From positions 1 through 6,397 of the forward strand of contig JASKZU010000008.1 of NCBI GenBank assembly GCA_030147455.1: a stretch of DNA of 6,397 bases. Reading direction: 5' to 3'. Positions 1-5,831 of the stretch are shown one piece after another. How positions within the stretch are numbered: position 1 is the first letter of the stretch; each line of letters opens with the position of its first letter. The stretch is from Planococcus sp. (in: firmicutes) (GTDB lineage: Bacteria > Bacillota > Bacilli > Bacillales_A > Planococcaceae). The notes under the pieces are model-generated. The model was not told the origin of the DNA. It saw nothing but the letters and a program-made list of their open reading frames with translations, and did no database searches. A program made the translations under genes and the position numbers.

Positions 1-1
1 A

Positions 2-40
2 AAACTAATTAGTTTACATAATTAAGTTATTATAAACTAA
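2..40. promoter_or_regulatory. AT-rich nested dyads, possible operator upstream of the permease gene
   Basis: Seen directly: positions 2-15 are a perfect 14-bp palindrome (AAACTAATTAGTTT). Its right half is reused as the left arm of a second dyad, TTAGTTTA at 9-16 against TAAACTAA at 33-40, extended inward by ATAA (18-21) against TTAT (28-31) after one mismatch. The 7-mer AAACTAA thus occurs three times in alternating orientation. There is no GC-rich stem or T-tract, so this is not a terminator. Paired AT-rich half-sites of this kind suit a dimeric repressor such as a MarR-type protein, but the regulator is not identifiable. A TATTAT hexamer (28-33) inside the dyad could be a -10 box, although no good -35 is visible. 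The role is inferred. Confidence 0.4.
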
Positions 41-82
41 AAATTTCATTGCCCGAATGGATGGATAATGCTATCTTTTAAA

Positions 83-160
83 AAGTGCGAAAAACGGCGA
101 TAAGGAACTCGTTTGACTAGACGCCGCTCGAACTGTTTTACTGCACTTGTTATTCAAGTG
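83..160 (+). promoter_or_regulatory. Structured 5' leader of the permease gene with alternative hairpins
   Basis: Seen directly: AAGTGC (83-88) can pair with GCACTT (143-148), and inside that AAAAC (91-95) with GTTTT (135-139) and GGCG (96-99) with CGCC (122-125), giving an interrupted long hairpin. CACTTG (144-149) can instead pair with CAAGTG (155-160) around a 5-nt loop. Both folds use 144-148, so they exclude each other. The smaller hairpin ends 7 nt before the Shine-Dalgarno sequence. This arrangement is compatible with a cis-acting leader, but it matches no riboswitch class I recognise and lacks a T-box (no GGGTGG element). It could also be chance pairing in a short region. Confidence 0.3.
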
Positions 161-183
161 TTTGTCGAAGGGGGACAATTCAT

Positions 184-861
184 ATGAACGATATCGAATG
201 GGGATTATTGTTCGATCCGGCGCTCGCGATCGAATCTTTGCCCTATGTACTCGAAGGCATTTGGTATACATTATTGATTTCAATGGGCAGCATGCTCGGA
301 GGGCTCGTTATCGGCTTTTTCCTGGCGCTTGCCCGGACATCCAAGCAGCCGCTGCTTCACTTGCCGGCACGCTTGTATATTTCATTTATGCGCGGCGTAC
401 CGATTCTCGTCATCTTGTTCTTGCTCTATTTCGCTTTGCCGGTAATTGGCATCGAATTCACTGCTTTGCAGGCTGCCCTGATTGGTTTTACTATCAACAG
501 TGCAGCCTATATCGCAGAAGTATTCCGTTCAGCACTCGCTTCTGTCGACAAAGGGCAATGGGAATCATCCACAGCGCTCGGCCTCACCTATTGGCAAACG
601 ATGCGGCGCATCATCTTGCCTCAATCCGTGCGCATTGCTGTGCCGCCGCTGTCGAACGTTTACCTGGATTTGATCAAGGCGTCTTCGCTGGCAGCCATGA
701 TCACCGTCCCGGAGATTTTCCAAAAAGCGCGGATTGTCGGTGCCCGCGAATATGACTTATTGACGCTGCTAATTTTAGTCGCACTCATTTACTGGGCAAT
801 CTGCTCGGTAATGACAGTGTTCCAAAATTATTTAGAAAAGCGCTATGCTGATTATTTATGA
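184..861 (+). CDS. Polar amino acid ABC transporter permease (HisM/TcyL/YxeN type)
   Basis: This is a 225-residue inner-membrane permease subunit of an amino acid uptake ABC transporter, usual length for the family. Hydrophobic segments lie near residues 24-49, 72-89, 95-112, 160-176 and 192-212. The conserved RGVP follows the first cytoplasmic loop (70-73). The EAA loop that docks the ATPase is clear at about 112-148, with KGQWE (123-127), ALGL (131-134) and LPQS (145-148). From memory it most resembles TcyL/TcyB cystine permeases and YxeN, so a sulfur-containing amino acid substrate is possible but unproven. The start is supported by AAGGGGG at 168-174, 9 nt before the ATG. No ATPase or binding-protein gene is adjacent. 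A terminator follows 5 nt after the stop, so partners must lie left of the window or elsewhere. Confidence 0.92.
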   Translation: MNDIEWGLLFDPALAIESLPYVLEGIWYTLLISMGSMLGGLVIGFFLALARTSKQPLLHLPARLYISFMRGVPILVILFLLYFALPVIGIEFTALQAALIGFTINSAAYIAEVFRSALASVDKGQWESSTALGLTYWQTMRRIILPQSVRIAVPPLSNVYLDLIKASSLAAMITVPEIFQKARIVGAREYDLLTLLILVALIYWAICSVMTVFQNYLEKRYADYL

Positions 862-866
862 CAAAC

Positions 867-903
867 AAACCCCCATGCCGAAGTTTTCCGGCATGGGGGT
901 TTT
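867..903. terminator. Bidirectional rho-independent terminator between convergent genes
   Basis: A perfect 14-bp stem (AAACCCCCATGCCG at 867-880 against 889-902) encloses an 8-nt loop. It is followed by a short T-run on the plus strand (900-903) and by TTTGTTTG on the minus strand. It sits 5 nt past the permease stop and 2 nt past the stop of the convergent VOC gene, so it probably ends transcription from both sides. Confidence 0.93.
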
Positions 904-904
904 A

Positions 905-1315
905 TCAATCAAATGCGTCTTCGTCCATAAAGACAATTTCCCACAGGTGATGATCCAAATCATAAAAGCTCCGGGAGTACATAAAGCTTTCTTCCATGGG
1001 ATCGTTAGCTTTTCCTCCACCAGCTGCCATCGCTTTATCTACCCACTCGTCGACTTCATTCCTGCTTTGGGCAGATAATGCCGTAATTACCTCAGAGCTC
1101 TTGGATAGATCCGCAATGTCTTTGTGCGAAAAGCTTTTAAAAAAATCCTCGGTCAGCAGCATCGCATAAATGTTTGGCCCAATGACCATACAAGCACCAT
1201 TATTGTCTGTCATTCGTTCATCAAAACCAAATCCAATTTCACCAAAGAATTTTTTCGATTTTTCCAAATCACGGACAGGCAAATTGACAAAAATCTGGTT
1301 TGACTGAATGGACAT
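905..1315 (-). CDS. VOC (glyoxalase/bleomycin resistance fold) family protein
   Basis: A 136-residue soluble protein with the vicinal-oxygen-chelate fold, resembling the group often labelled predicted lactoylglutathione lyase (COG3607). The opening IFVNLPVRDLEKSKKFF (8-24) is the typical first strand and helix. LLTEDFF (53-59) and the closing DLDHHLWEIVFMD (119-131) are also typical, with Glu126 at the usual C-terminal metal-ligand position. Most relatives have DLDGHLWE, so here His122 replaces a glycine. The start is supported by AGAAGGGAAG (complement of 1324-1333). The gene follows dsdA by 41 nt without a terminator, so co-transcription is likely. The substrate is unknown: lyase, dioxygenase and drug-binding functions occur in this superfamily, and the name should not be read as proven glyoxalase activity. 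Confidence 0.88.
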   Translation of the reverse strand: MSIQSNQIFVNLPVRDLEKSKKFFGEIGFGFDERMTDNNGACMVIGPNIYAMLLTEDFFKSFSHKDIADLSKSSEVITALSAQSRNEVDEWVDKAMAAGGGKANDPMEESFMYSRSFYDLDHHLWEIVFMDEDAFD

Positions 1316-1356
1316 GCTTGTCGCTTCCCTTCTTTTTTCGATTGATTGCCATTGAA

Positions 1357-2721
1357 TTATTCGTCAGCGGCAATGATTCTCCTGCTCATCGGCCATTTTT
1401 TTTTGCGGCCTCTTTCATAGAAAGCGGCCATTTCTGCATCCGGCACAAAAGCCCCTCCGGTCAGCCAGACGATATGTGATGCGTTTTCTGTTTGGATACC
1501 CGCTTGTTCGGCAAAATTAGCCAGGCTTAGCATAAATGGCACAGCAAATCCGGCAGCAGCAGATGGCTCGATTTTCAAGCCTTCGCTATCTTTCAGCAAA
1601 GCGAGCAGCGGAAACAGTTCATCGTCTTCAATGGTCGCGACCCCTGTAATAAGCTGTTCAGAGCTTGCCGACGCAAAACTCGATGGCCGTCCGACAGCCA
1701 ATCCGTCTGCTTCCGTTAAATTGTCGATGCCGATGTCCTGGACGCAGATACTGCTTTTCAAGCCCGTCATAAGACCGAGCAGCACCGCAGGCGAATGGGT
1801 CGGTTCGACAAACACCGGATACACGTGGTCCCCAAACACATGTCGCAGTCCGAACGCAATCCCGCCGGGCGCACCACCTACACCGCAGGGCAAATAAACA
1901 AACAATGGATGCTCCTGATCGACGGAGATTTTCTGCTGCTGCAATTGGCTCTTTAACCGCAGCGCCGCAACGCTGTAGCCTAAGAACAACTCACGTGATT
2001 TTTCATCATCCACAAAATATCCGTTCGGCTGCGCAAGCGTTTCTTTTCTGCCTGTCGCTATTGCTTCACCAAAATCGCCGTCAGATTCGATGACGGTCAC
2101 CCCTTTATTTCTTAGCAGTTCCTTCTTCCACGATTTTGCGTCTGCTGACATGAAAACCGTTACTTGAAAACCAAGTTCGGCACTGATAATTCCGATGCTT
2201 AGCCCAAGATTTCCGGTCGACCCGACACCAATCATATAGTTTTTGAAAAATTTCTTTGCCTCGTCTGTCGCAAACCACTCATAAGAATCGGTCTTGCTGA
2301 TAAAGCCGGCATCGAGTGCGAGCATTTCTGCATGGCGGAGCACTTCAAACAATCCACCGCGCGCTTTTACCGACCCTGCAACCGGCAATTCATTGTCGCA
2401 TTTCACGTAAAGTCTCCCGTCTATCGGTTGCTGGAAATGTGCTTGCAATTGTTCTTGCATGCGAAAAGCCGGACGCAGTTCCGATTCGATCATTCCGCCG
2501 GCTTCTGCGGTTTCCGGAAAAGCTTTTGCAATATACGGGGCAAAACGCTGCCATGTTTTTTCAGCTTCTTCTAAATCGCTTTTGCCTACCGGCAATCCGC
2601 TCACCTCCTGCATCAGCTTTCGCTTCGGGTTCAGCCATATGACCGGTTTTAAACCTATCAAGTTCGACAACATCGGATGCTCGGCGGACAGCCGGTCGAG
2701 TTGTTCTTTGGTCAGCTTCAT
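1357..2721 (-). CDS. dsdA: D-serine ammonia-lyase (D-serine dehydratase), PLP-dependent
   Basis: A 454-residue cytosolic enzyme converting D-serine to pyruvate and ammonia, used to detoxify or catabolise D-serine. Length is close to the Bacillus and E. coli DsdA proteins. It has the fold-type II PLP arrangement: the Schiff-base lysine in GSVKARGG (Lys119), the loop GSTGNLGLSIG (167-177), the glycine-rich phosphate-binding CGVGGAPGG (279-287), EPSAAAG (385-391) and the C-terminal TGGAFVP (421-427). An in-frame ATG 18 nt upstream (2737-2739) was rejected because it abuts the AGGAGG Shine-Dalgarno at 2731-2736, which lies 9 nt from the chosen ATG. An A9 run (complement of 1396-1404) encodes Lys-Lys-Lys near the C terminus. 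The gene has its own promoter after the pyr terminator and probably co-transcribes the VOC gene. Threonine dehydratase-like enzymes share the fold, but the motifs favour DsdA. Confidence 0.95.
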   Translation of the reverse strand: MKLTKEQLDRLSAEHPMLSNLIGLKPVIWLNPKRKLMQEVSGLPVGKSDLEEAEKTWQRFAPYIAKAFPETAEAGGMIESELRPAFRMQEQLQAHFQQPIDGRLYVKCDNELPVAGSVKARGGLFEVLRHAEMLALDAGFISKTDSYEWFATDEAKKFFKNYMIGVGSTGNLGLSIGIISAELGFQVTVFMSADAKSWKKELLRNKGVTVIESDGDFGEAIATGRKETLAQPNGYFVDDEKSRELFLGYSVAALRLKSQLQQQKISVDQEHPLFVYLPCGVGGAPGGIAFGLRHVFGDHVYPVFVEPTHSPAVLLGLMTGLKSSICVQDIGIDNLTEADGLAVGRPSSFASASSEQLITGVATIEDDELFPLLALLKDSEGLKIEPSAAAGFAVPFMLSLANFAEQAGIQTENASHIVWLTGGAFVPDAEMAAFYERGRKKKWPMSRRIIAADE

Positions 2722-2730
2722 TTTGCTTTC

Positions 2731-2736
2731 CCTCCT
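2731..2736 (-). promoter_or_regulatory. dsdA: Shine-Dalgarno of dsdA that decides the start
   Basis: A perfect AGGAGG on the minus strand, 9 nt before the ATG at 2721. The upstream in-frame ATG at 2737-2739 directly abuts it and has no ribosome binding site of its own visible, so the longer ORF is unlikely to be used. Confidence 0.9.
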
Positions 2737-2769
2737 CATGTGTTTACACCATTTCTTGCCTTTCTTTGC

Positions 2770-2778
2770 ATTATATCA
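2770..2778 (-). promoter_or_regulatory. Extended -10 promoter of dsdA
   Basis: The minus strand reads TGATATAAT: a perfect TATAAT hexamer (2770-2775) with a TG extension. No good -35 hexamer occurs 16-18 nt upstream, as is common when a TGn extension is present. Expected transcription start is near 2763, giving a leader of about 40 nt. The box lies just downstream of the pyr terminator, so dsdA is probably transcribed independently. A weak dyad GTGTTTACAC (2740-2749) sits between start site and Shine-Dalgarno. Confidence 0.7.
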
Positions 2779-2810
2779 AAGTTTTTCGATTGCTCTTCAT
2801 CGGCGACAGC

Positions 2811-2845
2811 AAAAAGCTCTTGGCACAAATGTGCCAAGAGCTTTT
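2811..2845 (-). terminator. Rho-independent terminator of the pyr operon
   Basis: A perfect 15-bp stem (2812-2826 with 2831-2845; AAAAGCTCTTGGCAC arm) has a 4-nt loop and is followed on the minus strand by five Ts (2811-2815). Its first two bases are the last two of the pyrE TAA codon read from the gene side, so the hairpin starts within the stop codon. It separates the pyr operon from dsdA. Confidence 0.94.
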
Positions 2846-3467
2846 AAAGCGTTCCTGCCTTTAGTTTTTCGTGCCATTCCCCGAGCATCGGCAAATCGCT
2901 TTGCGCGACGGCCCCGGTTTCTTCAGCCTGTTCGACAAGCGCTTGGAAGTCGGTCAATGTATGGAAAGTGAAGCCTGCTTCCTGGATCGCTTTTTCGGCT
3001 TGCGGCAATCCGTATGTAAAAATAGCGACGATGCCGACAACTCTAAAGCCTGCCTCCTCGAGCGCTTTTGCTGCCTGCAGGACAGAGCCGCCTTTTGAAA
3101 TCAAGTCTTCCACCACGACGACTTTTTTTCCTTGTTCTATTTTTCCTTCGATCATATTCGTTTGGCCGTGCCCTTTTGGTTTAGAGCGGACATAAACCAT
3201 CGGCAGCTCGAGCCGTTCGCTGACCCAAGCAGCATGCGGAATGCCGGCAGTGGCCGTTCCGGCGACAACTTGTGCCCCTGGATACTCAGTGCGTATAACT
3301 TCCGCCAATCCATCGGCAATCGCGCTGCGGACGGCTGGATAGGACATGGTCAGCCGGTTGTCGCAATAAATCGGAGACTCGACGCCTGAAGCCCATGTGA
3401 ATGGGTTTTTTGGGCGCAATTCTACCGCTCCGATAGAAAGCAAATGCTGTGCAATTTCTTTTTTCAT
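2844..3467 (-). CDS. pyrE: Orotate phosphoribosyltransferase
   Basis: A 207-residue enzyme joining orotate and PRPP to give OMP, the fifth step of UMP synthesis. The N terminus is strongly Bacillus-like (NPFTWASG, then SPIYCDNRLT at about 31-40). The flexible catalytic loop RSKPKGHG is at 94-101, and the PRPP-binding motif VVVVEDLISKGGS is at 116-128 with the acidic pair Glu120-Asp121. Relatives I recall read ISTGGS, so Lys125 replaces a usual Thr or Ser. The start was chosen at 3467: its ATG overlaps the pyrF stop (ATGA) and has GGAG 9 nt upstream, and the protein then aligns with known PyrE starts. The in-frame ATG five codons earlier overlaps that GGAG. It is the last gene of the operon. 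Confidence 0.96.
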   Translation of the reverse strand: MKKEIAQHLLSIGAVELRPKNPFTWASGVESPIYCDNRLTMSYPAVRSAIADGLAEVIRTEYPGAQVVAGTATAGIPHAAWVSERLELPMVYVRSKPKGHGQTNMIEGKIEQGKKVVVVEDLISKGGSVLQAAKALEEAGFRVVGIVAIFTYGLPQAEKAIQEAGFTFHTLTDFQALVEQAEETGAVAQSDLPMLGEWHEKLKAGTL

Positions 3468-4156
3468 GAACGACCGCTCCATTCGTTGTTGATATATTCG
3501 TAGCTTTTTTTCGGATTTTCCGATTTGGTGATGGCGCGTCCAACAACAATATGTGTGGATCCTTGCGCCTGGGCATCTTTTGGTGTCGCAATGCGTTTTT
3601 GGTCATGCACTTCCGCTGATGAAGGTCGAATGCCGGGTGTTACCCGCAAAAACGACTCACCGCAAGCTTCGCCGATTGCCCGTGATTCGTGCACAGAACA
3701 TACGACGCCGTCGAGGCCTGCCTCATTCGCCAGTTTCGCATAGTGCACGACAGATTCTTGAAGGGTCGCGGCAATCAATTGCTCGGTTTGCATTTGCTGC
3801 TCGTCGGTTGACGTGAGCTGTGTCACGGCAATCAGTTTCGTGCTGCTGTCCCCGAGCCCGCGTTTTGCGGCTTTCATCATCGCCACACCGCCTGCTGCAT
3901 GAACATTAACCATGGCTACGTTCAGTTTTGCGATGCGCCGCATAGCCGATTCGACCGTATTCGGGATATCGTGCAATTTTAAATCGAGAAAAATCTCATG
4001 TCCTTGGCCGGTTAATATACGCACCAGCTCTGGACCTTCTGCATAAAACAATTCCATGCCGACTTTCAGCATCAACGGCTCTGTAAACTCGGCCAAAAAT
4101 TCGTTAACTTCAGCTTGTGAAGGAAAATCAAGGGCAACAATTGGTTTGGTCGTCAT
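3464..4156 (-). CDS. pyrF: Orotidine 5'-phosphate decarboxylase
   Basis: A 230-residue TIM-barrel enzyme that decarboxylates OMP to UMP, the final step of de novo synthesis; usual length. The catalytic DLKLHDIPNTV motif is intact at 58-68 with the Asp58-Lys60-Asp63 triad, backed by VALD (7-10, Asp10), LKVG (30-33, Lys31), NVHAAGG (84-90), TPGIRP (173-178) and the phosphate-binding VVGRAIT (204-210). The ATG overlaps the pyrD stop as ATGA, with AAGGAG (complement of 4166-4171) 9 nt upstream inside pyrD. Its own stop overlaps the pyrE ATG. Both junctions suggest translational coupling. Confidence 0.97.
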   Translation of the reverse strand: MTTKPIVALDFPSQAEVNEFLAEFTEPLMLKVGMELFYAEGPELVRILTGQGHEIFLDLKLHDIPNTVESAMRRIAKLNVAMVNVHAAGGVAMMKAAKRGLGDSSTKLIAVTQLTSTDEQQMQTEQLIAATLQESVVHYAKLANEAGLDGVVCSVHESRAIGEACGESFLRVTPGIRPSSAEVHDQKRIATPKDAQAQGSTHIVVGRAITKSENPKKSYEYINNEWSGRS

Positions 4157-5064
4157 AAACGGTGGCTCCTTCCAATTAAGTCTTGAACCGAATCGATGCC
4201 GAGTTCATGAAGCCGTTCCGGCAATTTATCGATCAGTTCCGGACAGACAAACGGATTGACGAAGTTGGCTGTACCGACTGCGACTGCACTGGCGCCCGCT
4301 GATAAAAAGTCGATGACGTCGTCAACTTCTGCAATGCCCCCCATGCCGATGATCGGAAGTTTTGTATGGCGGCTTACTTCATAAACCATGCGGAGCGCCA
4401 CTGGCTTAATGGCAGGCCCTGACAAGCCGCCTGTAATGTTAGCAATCACCGGCCGGCCGGTTTTCGGATCCAGACGCATGCCGAGTAAGGTATTAATCAT
4501 CGTAATGCCGTCTGCCCCACCTTGTTCTACTGCTTTGGCAAGCGCCACCACATCCGTAACGTTCGGCGACAATTTCACGTATACCGGAACATCCGATACT
4601 TCTTTGACCATGCGCGTCAGTTCTTTTGCCACTTCTGGATCCGTCCCGAACGTGATGCCGCCTTGTTTGACGTTCGGGCAGGAAATGTTTAATTCCAGTG
4701 CATGCACATTCGGCGCTTTTGAAATGGCCCGTGCGACTTCGACGTAATCTTCAGCAAGCGAGCCTGCTACATTCGCAATGATCGGCACATCGTACTGGTC
4801 GAGCCATGGCAATTCTTCGCCGACGACTTTTTCAAGGCCCGGGTTTTGAAGCCCGATGGCGTTCAGCATGCCGGATGATGTTTCGGCAACGCGCGGCGTC
4901 GGATTGCCGAGGCGCATTTCAGCGGTTGTCGCTTTGATCATAATCGAGCCGAGCTTGGACAAATCATAAAGCTGTGCATATTCTTTGCCGAAGCCAAAGC
5001 ATCCGGAAGCAGGCATAATTGGGTTTTTCAGGTCAAGTCCAGGTAATTTCACACCTAAATCCAT
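4153..5064 (-). CDS. pyrD: Dihydroorotate dehydrogenase, class 1B catalytic subunit
   Basis: A 303-residue FMN-binding TIM barrel that oxidises dihydroorotate to orotate in the cytosol and passes electrons to PyrK. The N terminus VKLPGLDLKNPI and PASGCFGFGKEY are typical of the Bacillus enzyme. The catalytic-base cysteine of class 1 enzymes is in NISCPNVK (Cys129). FMN contacts are expected at Lys45 (IKATT), Lys164 (YVKLSPNV), GMGG (240-243) and AVGTANF (262-268). A longer frame starts at 5109 but runs 45 nt into pyrK. The chosen ATG shares one base with the pyrK stop (TAATG), has GGTGAT 6 nt upstream, and fits known N termini. The neighbouring pyrK confirms class 1B, NAD-linked, rather than the membrane quinone-linked class 2. 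Confidence 0.96.
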   Translation of the reverse strand: MDLGVKLPGLDLKNPIMPASGCFGFGKEYAQLYDLSKLGSIMIKATTAEMRLGNPTPRVAETSSGMLNAIGLQNPGLEKVVGEELPWLDQYDVPIIANVAGSLAEDYVEVARAISKAPNVHALELNISCPNVKQGGITFGTDPEVAKELTRMVKEVSDVPVYVKLSPNVTDVVALAKAVEQGGADGITMINTLLGMRLDPKTGRPVIANITGGLSGPAIKPVALRMVYEVSRHTKLPIIGMGGIAEVDDVIDFLSAGASAVAVGTANFVNPFVCPELIDKLPERLHELGIDSVQDLIGRSHRL

Positions 5065-5831
5065 TAGGAAATCACCGTCCCTGCAGGGAATACCGGTCCG
5101 TCCGAACAAACCTTGATATAATCCGTTTCACTTTTTGTCGTACGGCACACACAGGCAAAGCAAGCCCCGATGCCGCAGCCCATTCGCTGTTCATAAGAAA
5201 GAAAGCCTTTTTTCTCGGGATAGGCCCACTGCACCGCTTCAAGCATAGGCGTCGGACCGCAGGAAAAGTACGTATCAAAATCGCTCGGCAGTGCGTTCAA
5301 AATATGCGTAACGAATCCTTCAGTTCCGTGGGAGCCGTCTACTGTCGCGATATGCGTATCGCCGAGGGCACGGAATTTTGCTTCGTAAAACACAGCAGCC
5401 TGGCTTTCAAACCCGAGGATATGGACCGTCTCCACACCTCTTGCATTTAATTGAAGCGCCAGTTCGTAAAGCGGCGGCACACCAATGCCCCCTCCGATCA
5501 AATAAGCTTTTTGGGTCGCTTCTTCGACCGGGAAGCCGTGGCCGAGCGGGCCGAGCACATCAAGCGTCTCGCCTGCCGACTTTTGGGCCAGCACATTCGT
5601 GCCGCGCCCTTCTGCACGGTAGATCATCGTAAAACGCAGCGCTTCTTTATCGATTTTCGCAACCGAAATCGGGCGGCGCAGCAGCGGTTCAAAGCTGTCG
5701 GCCACGCGGACATGGACAAACTGCCCCGGTTCATTCATTTCCTCTACGAGCGAACCGGTTACCGTCAATTCAAAAATATTCTTGGCTATTTCCTGCTGCG
5801 CAACAATCGTCATCCTTTGTTGTCGGATCAT
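5064..5831 (-). CDS. pyrK: Dihydroorotate dehydrogenase electron transfer subunit (FAD, 2Fe-2S)
   Basis: A 255-residue ferredoxin-reductase-like partner of PyrD that carries electrons from FMN through a 2Fe-2S cluster and FAD to NAD+. Order: an FAD-binding beta barrel with LLRRPIS (50-56), the NAD-binding domain with GGGIGVPPL (113-121) and CGPTPML (191-197), then the cluster cysteines Cys219, Cys224, Cys227 and Cys242 with the CX4CX2CX14C spacing of PyrK. Length matches Bacillus PyrK (about 256). The ATG shares one base with the carB stop (TAATG), and GGGGG (complement of 5839-5843) lies 7 nt upstream. A second Met at residue 7 is a possible but less likely start. Confidence 0.97.
   Translation of the reverse strand: MIRQQRMTIVAQQEIAKNIFELTVTGSLVEEMNEPGQFVHVRVADSFEPLLRRPISVAKIDKEALRFTMIYRAEGRGTNVLAQKSAGETLDVLGPLGHGFPVEEATQKAYLIGGGIGVPPLYELALQLNARGVETVHILGFESQAAVFYEAKFRALGDTHIATVDGSHGTEGFVTHILNALPSDFDTYFSCGPTPMLEAVQWAYPEKKGFLSYEQRMGCGIGACFACVCRTTKSETDYIKVCSDGPVFPAGTVIS
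5071..5076 (-). promoter_or_regulatory. pyrD: Shine-Dalgarno of pyrD supporting the overlapping start
   Basis: GGTGAT on the minus strand, matching the 5' part of the extended anti-16S complement, 6 nt before the pyrD ATG and inside the last codons of pyrK. A 12-bp palindrome (5078-5089) lies just upstream and could form a small stem that leaves this site free. Confidence 0.55.

Noticed and set aside
83..175. T-box-like leader (a GATAAGGAA stretch after an AAAAACGG run resembles the start of a T-box stem I)
   Set aside because: No GGGTGG T-box sequence, no antiterminator and terminator pair, and under 100 nt of space, so it cannot be a complete T-box.
2737..2739. Upstream ATG giving a 460-residue DsdA
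   Set aside because: It abuts the AGGAGG ribosome binding site of the next ATG and has none of its own visible; the added residues MRRESK are not like family N termini.
2740..2749. GTGTTTACAC as an operator or CcpA (cre) site in the dsdA leader
   Set aside because: Arms are only 4 bp and it does not match the cre consensus with its central CG; too short to support.
2459..2971. A 170-codon open frame on the plus strand across the dsdA start and the end of pyrE
   Set aside because: It is antisense to two well-supported genes and runs through the pyr terminator, with no recognisable motif; a shadow frame.
5065..5109. Extended N terminus for PyrD (15 extra residues starting at 5109)
   Set aside because: The extension is coding sequence of pyrK read in another frame; known PyrD proteins start at the MDLGVKLPG-like position.
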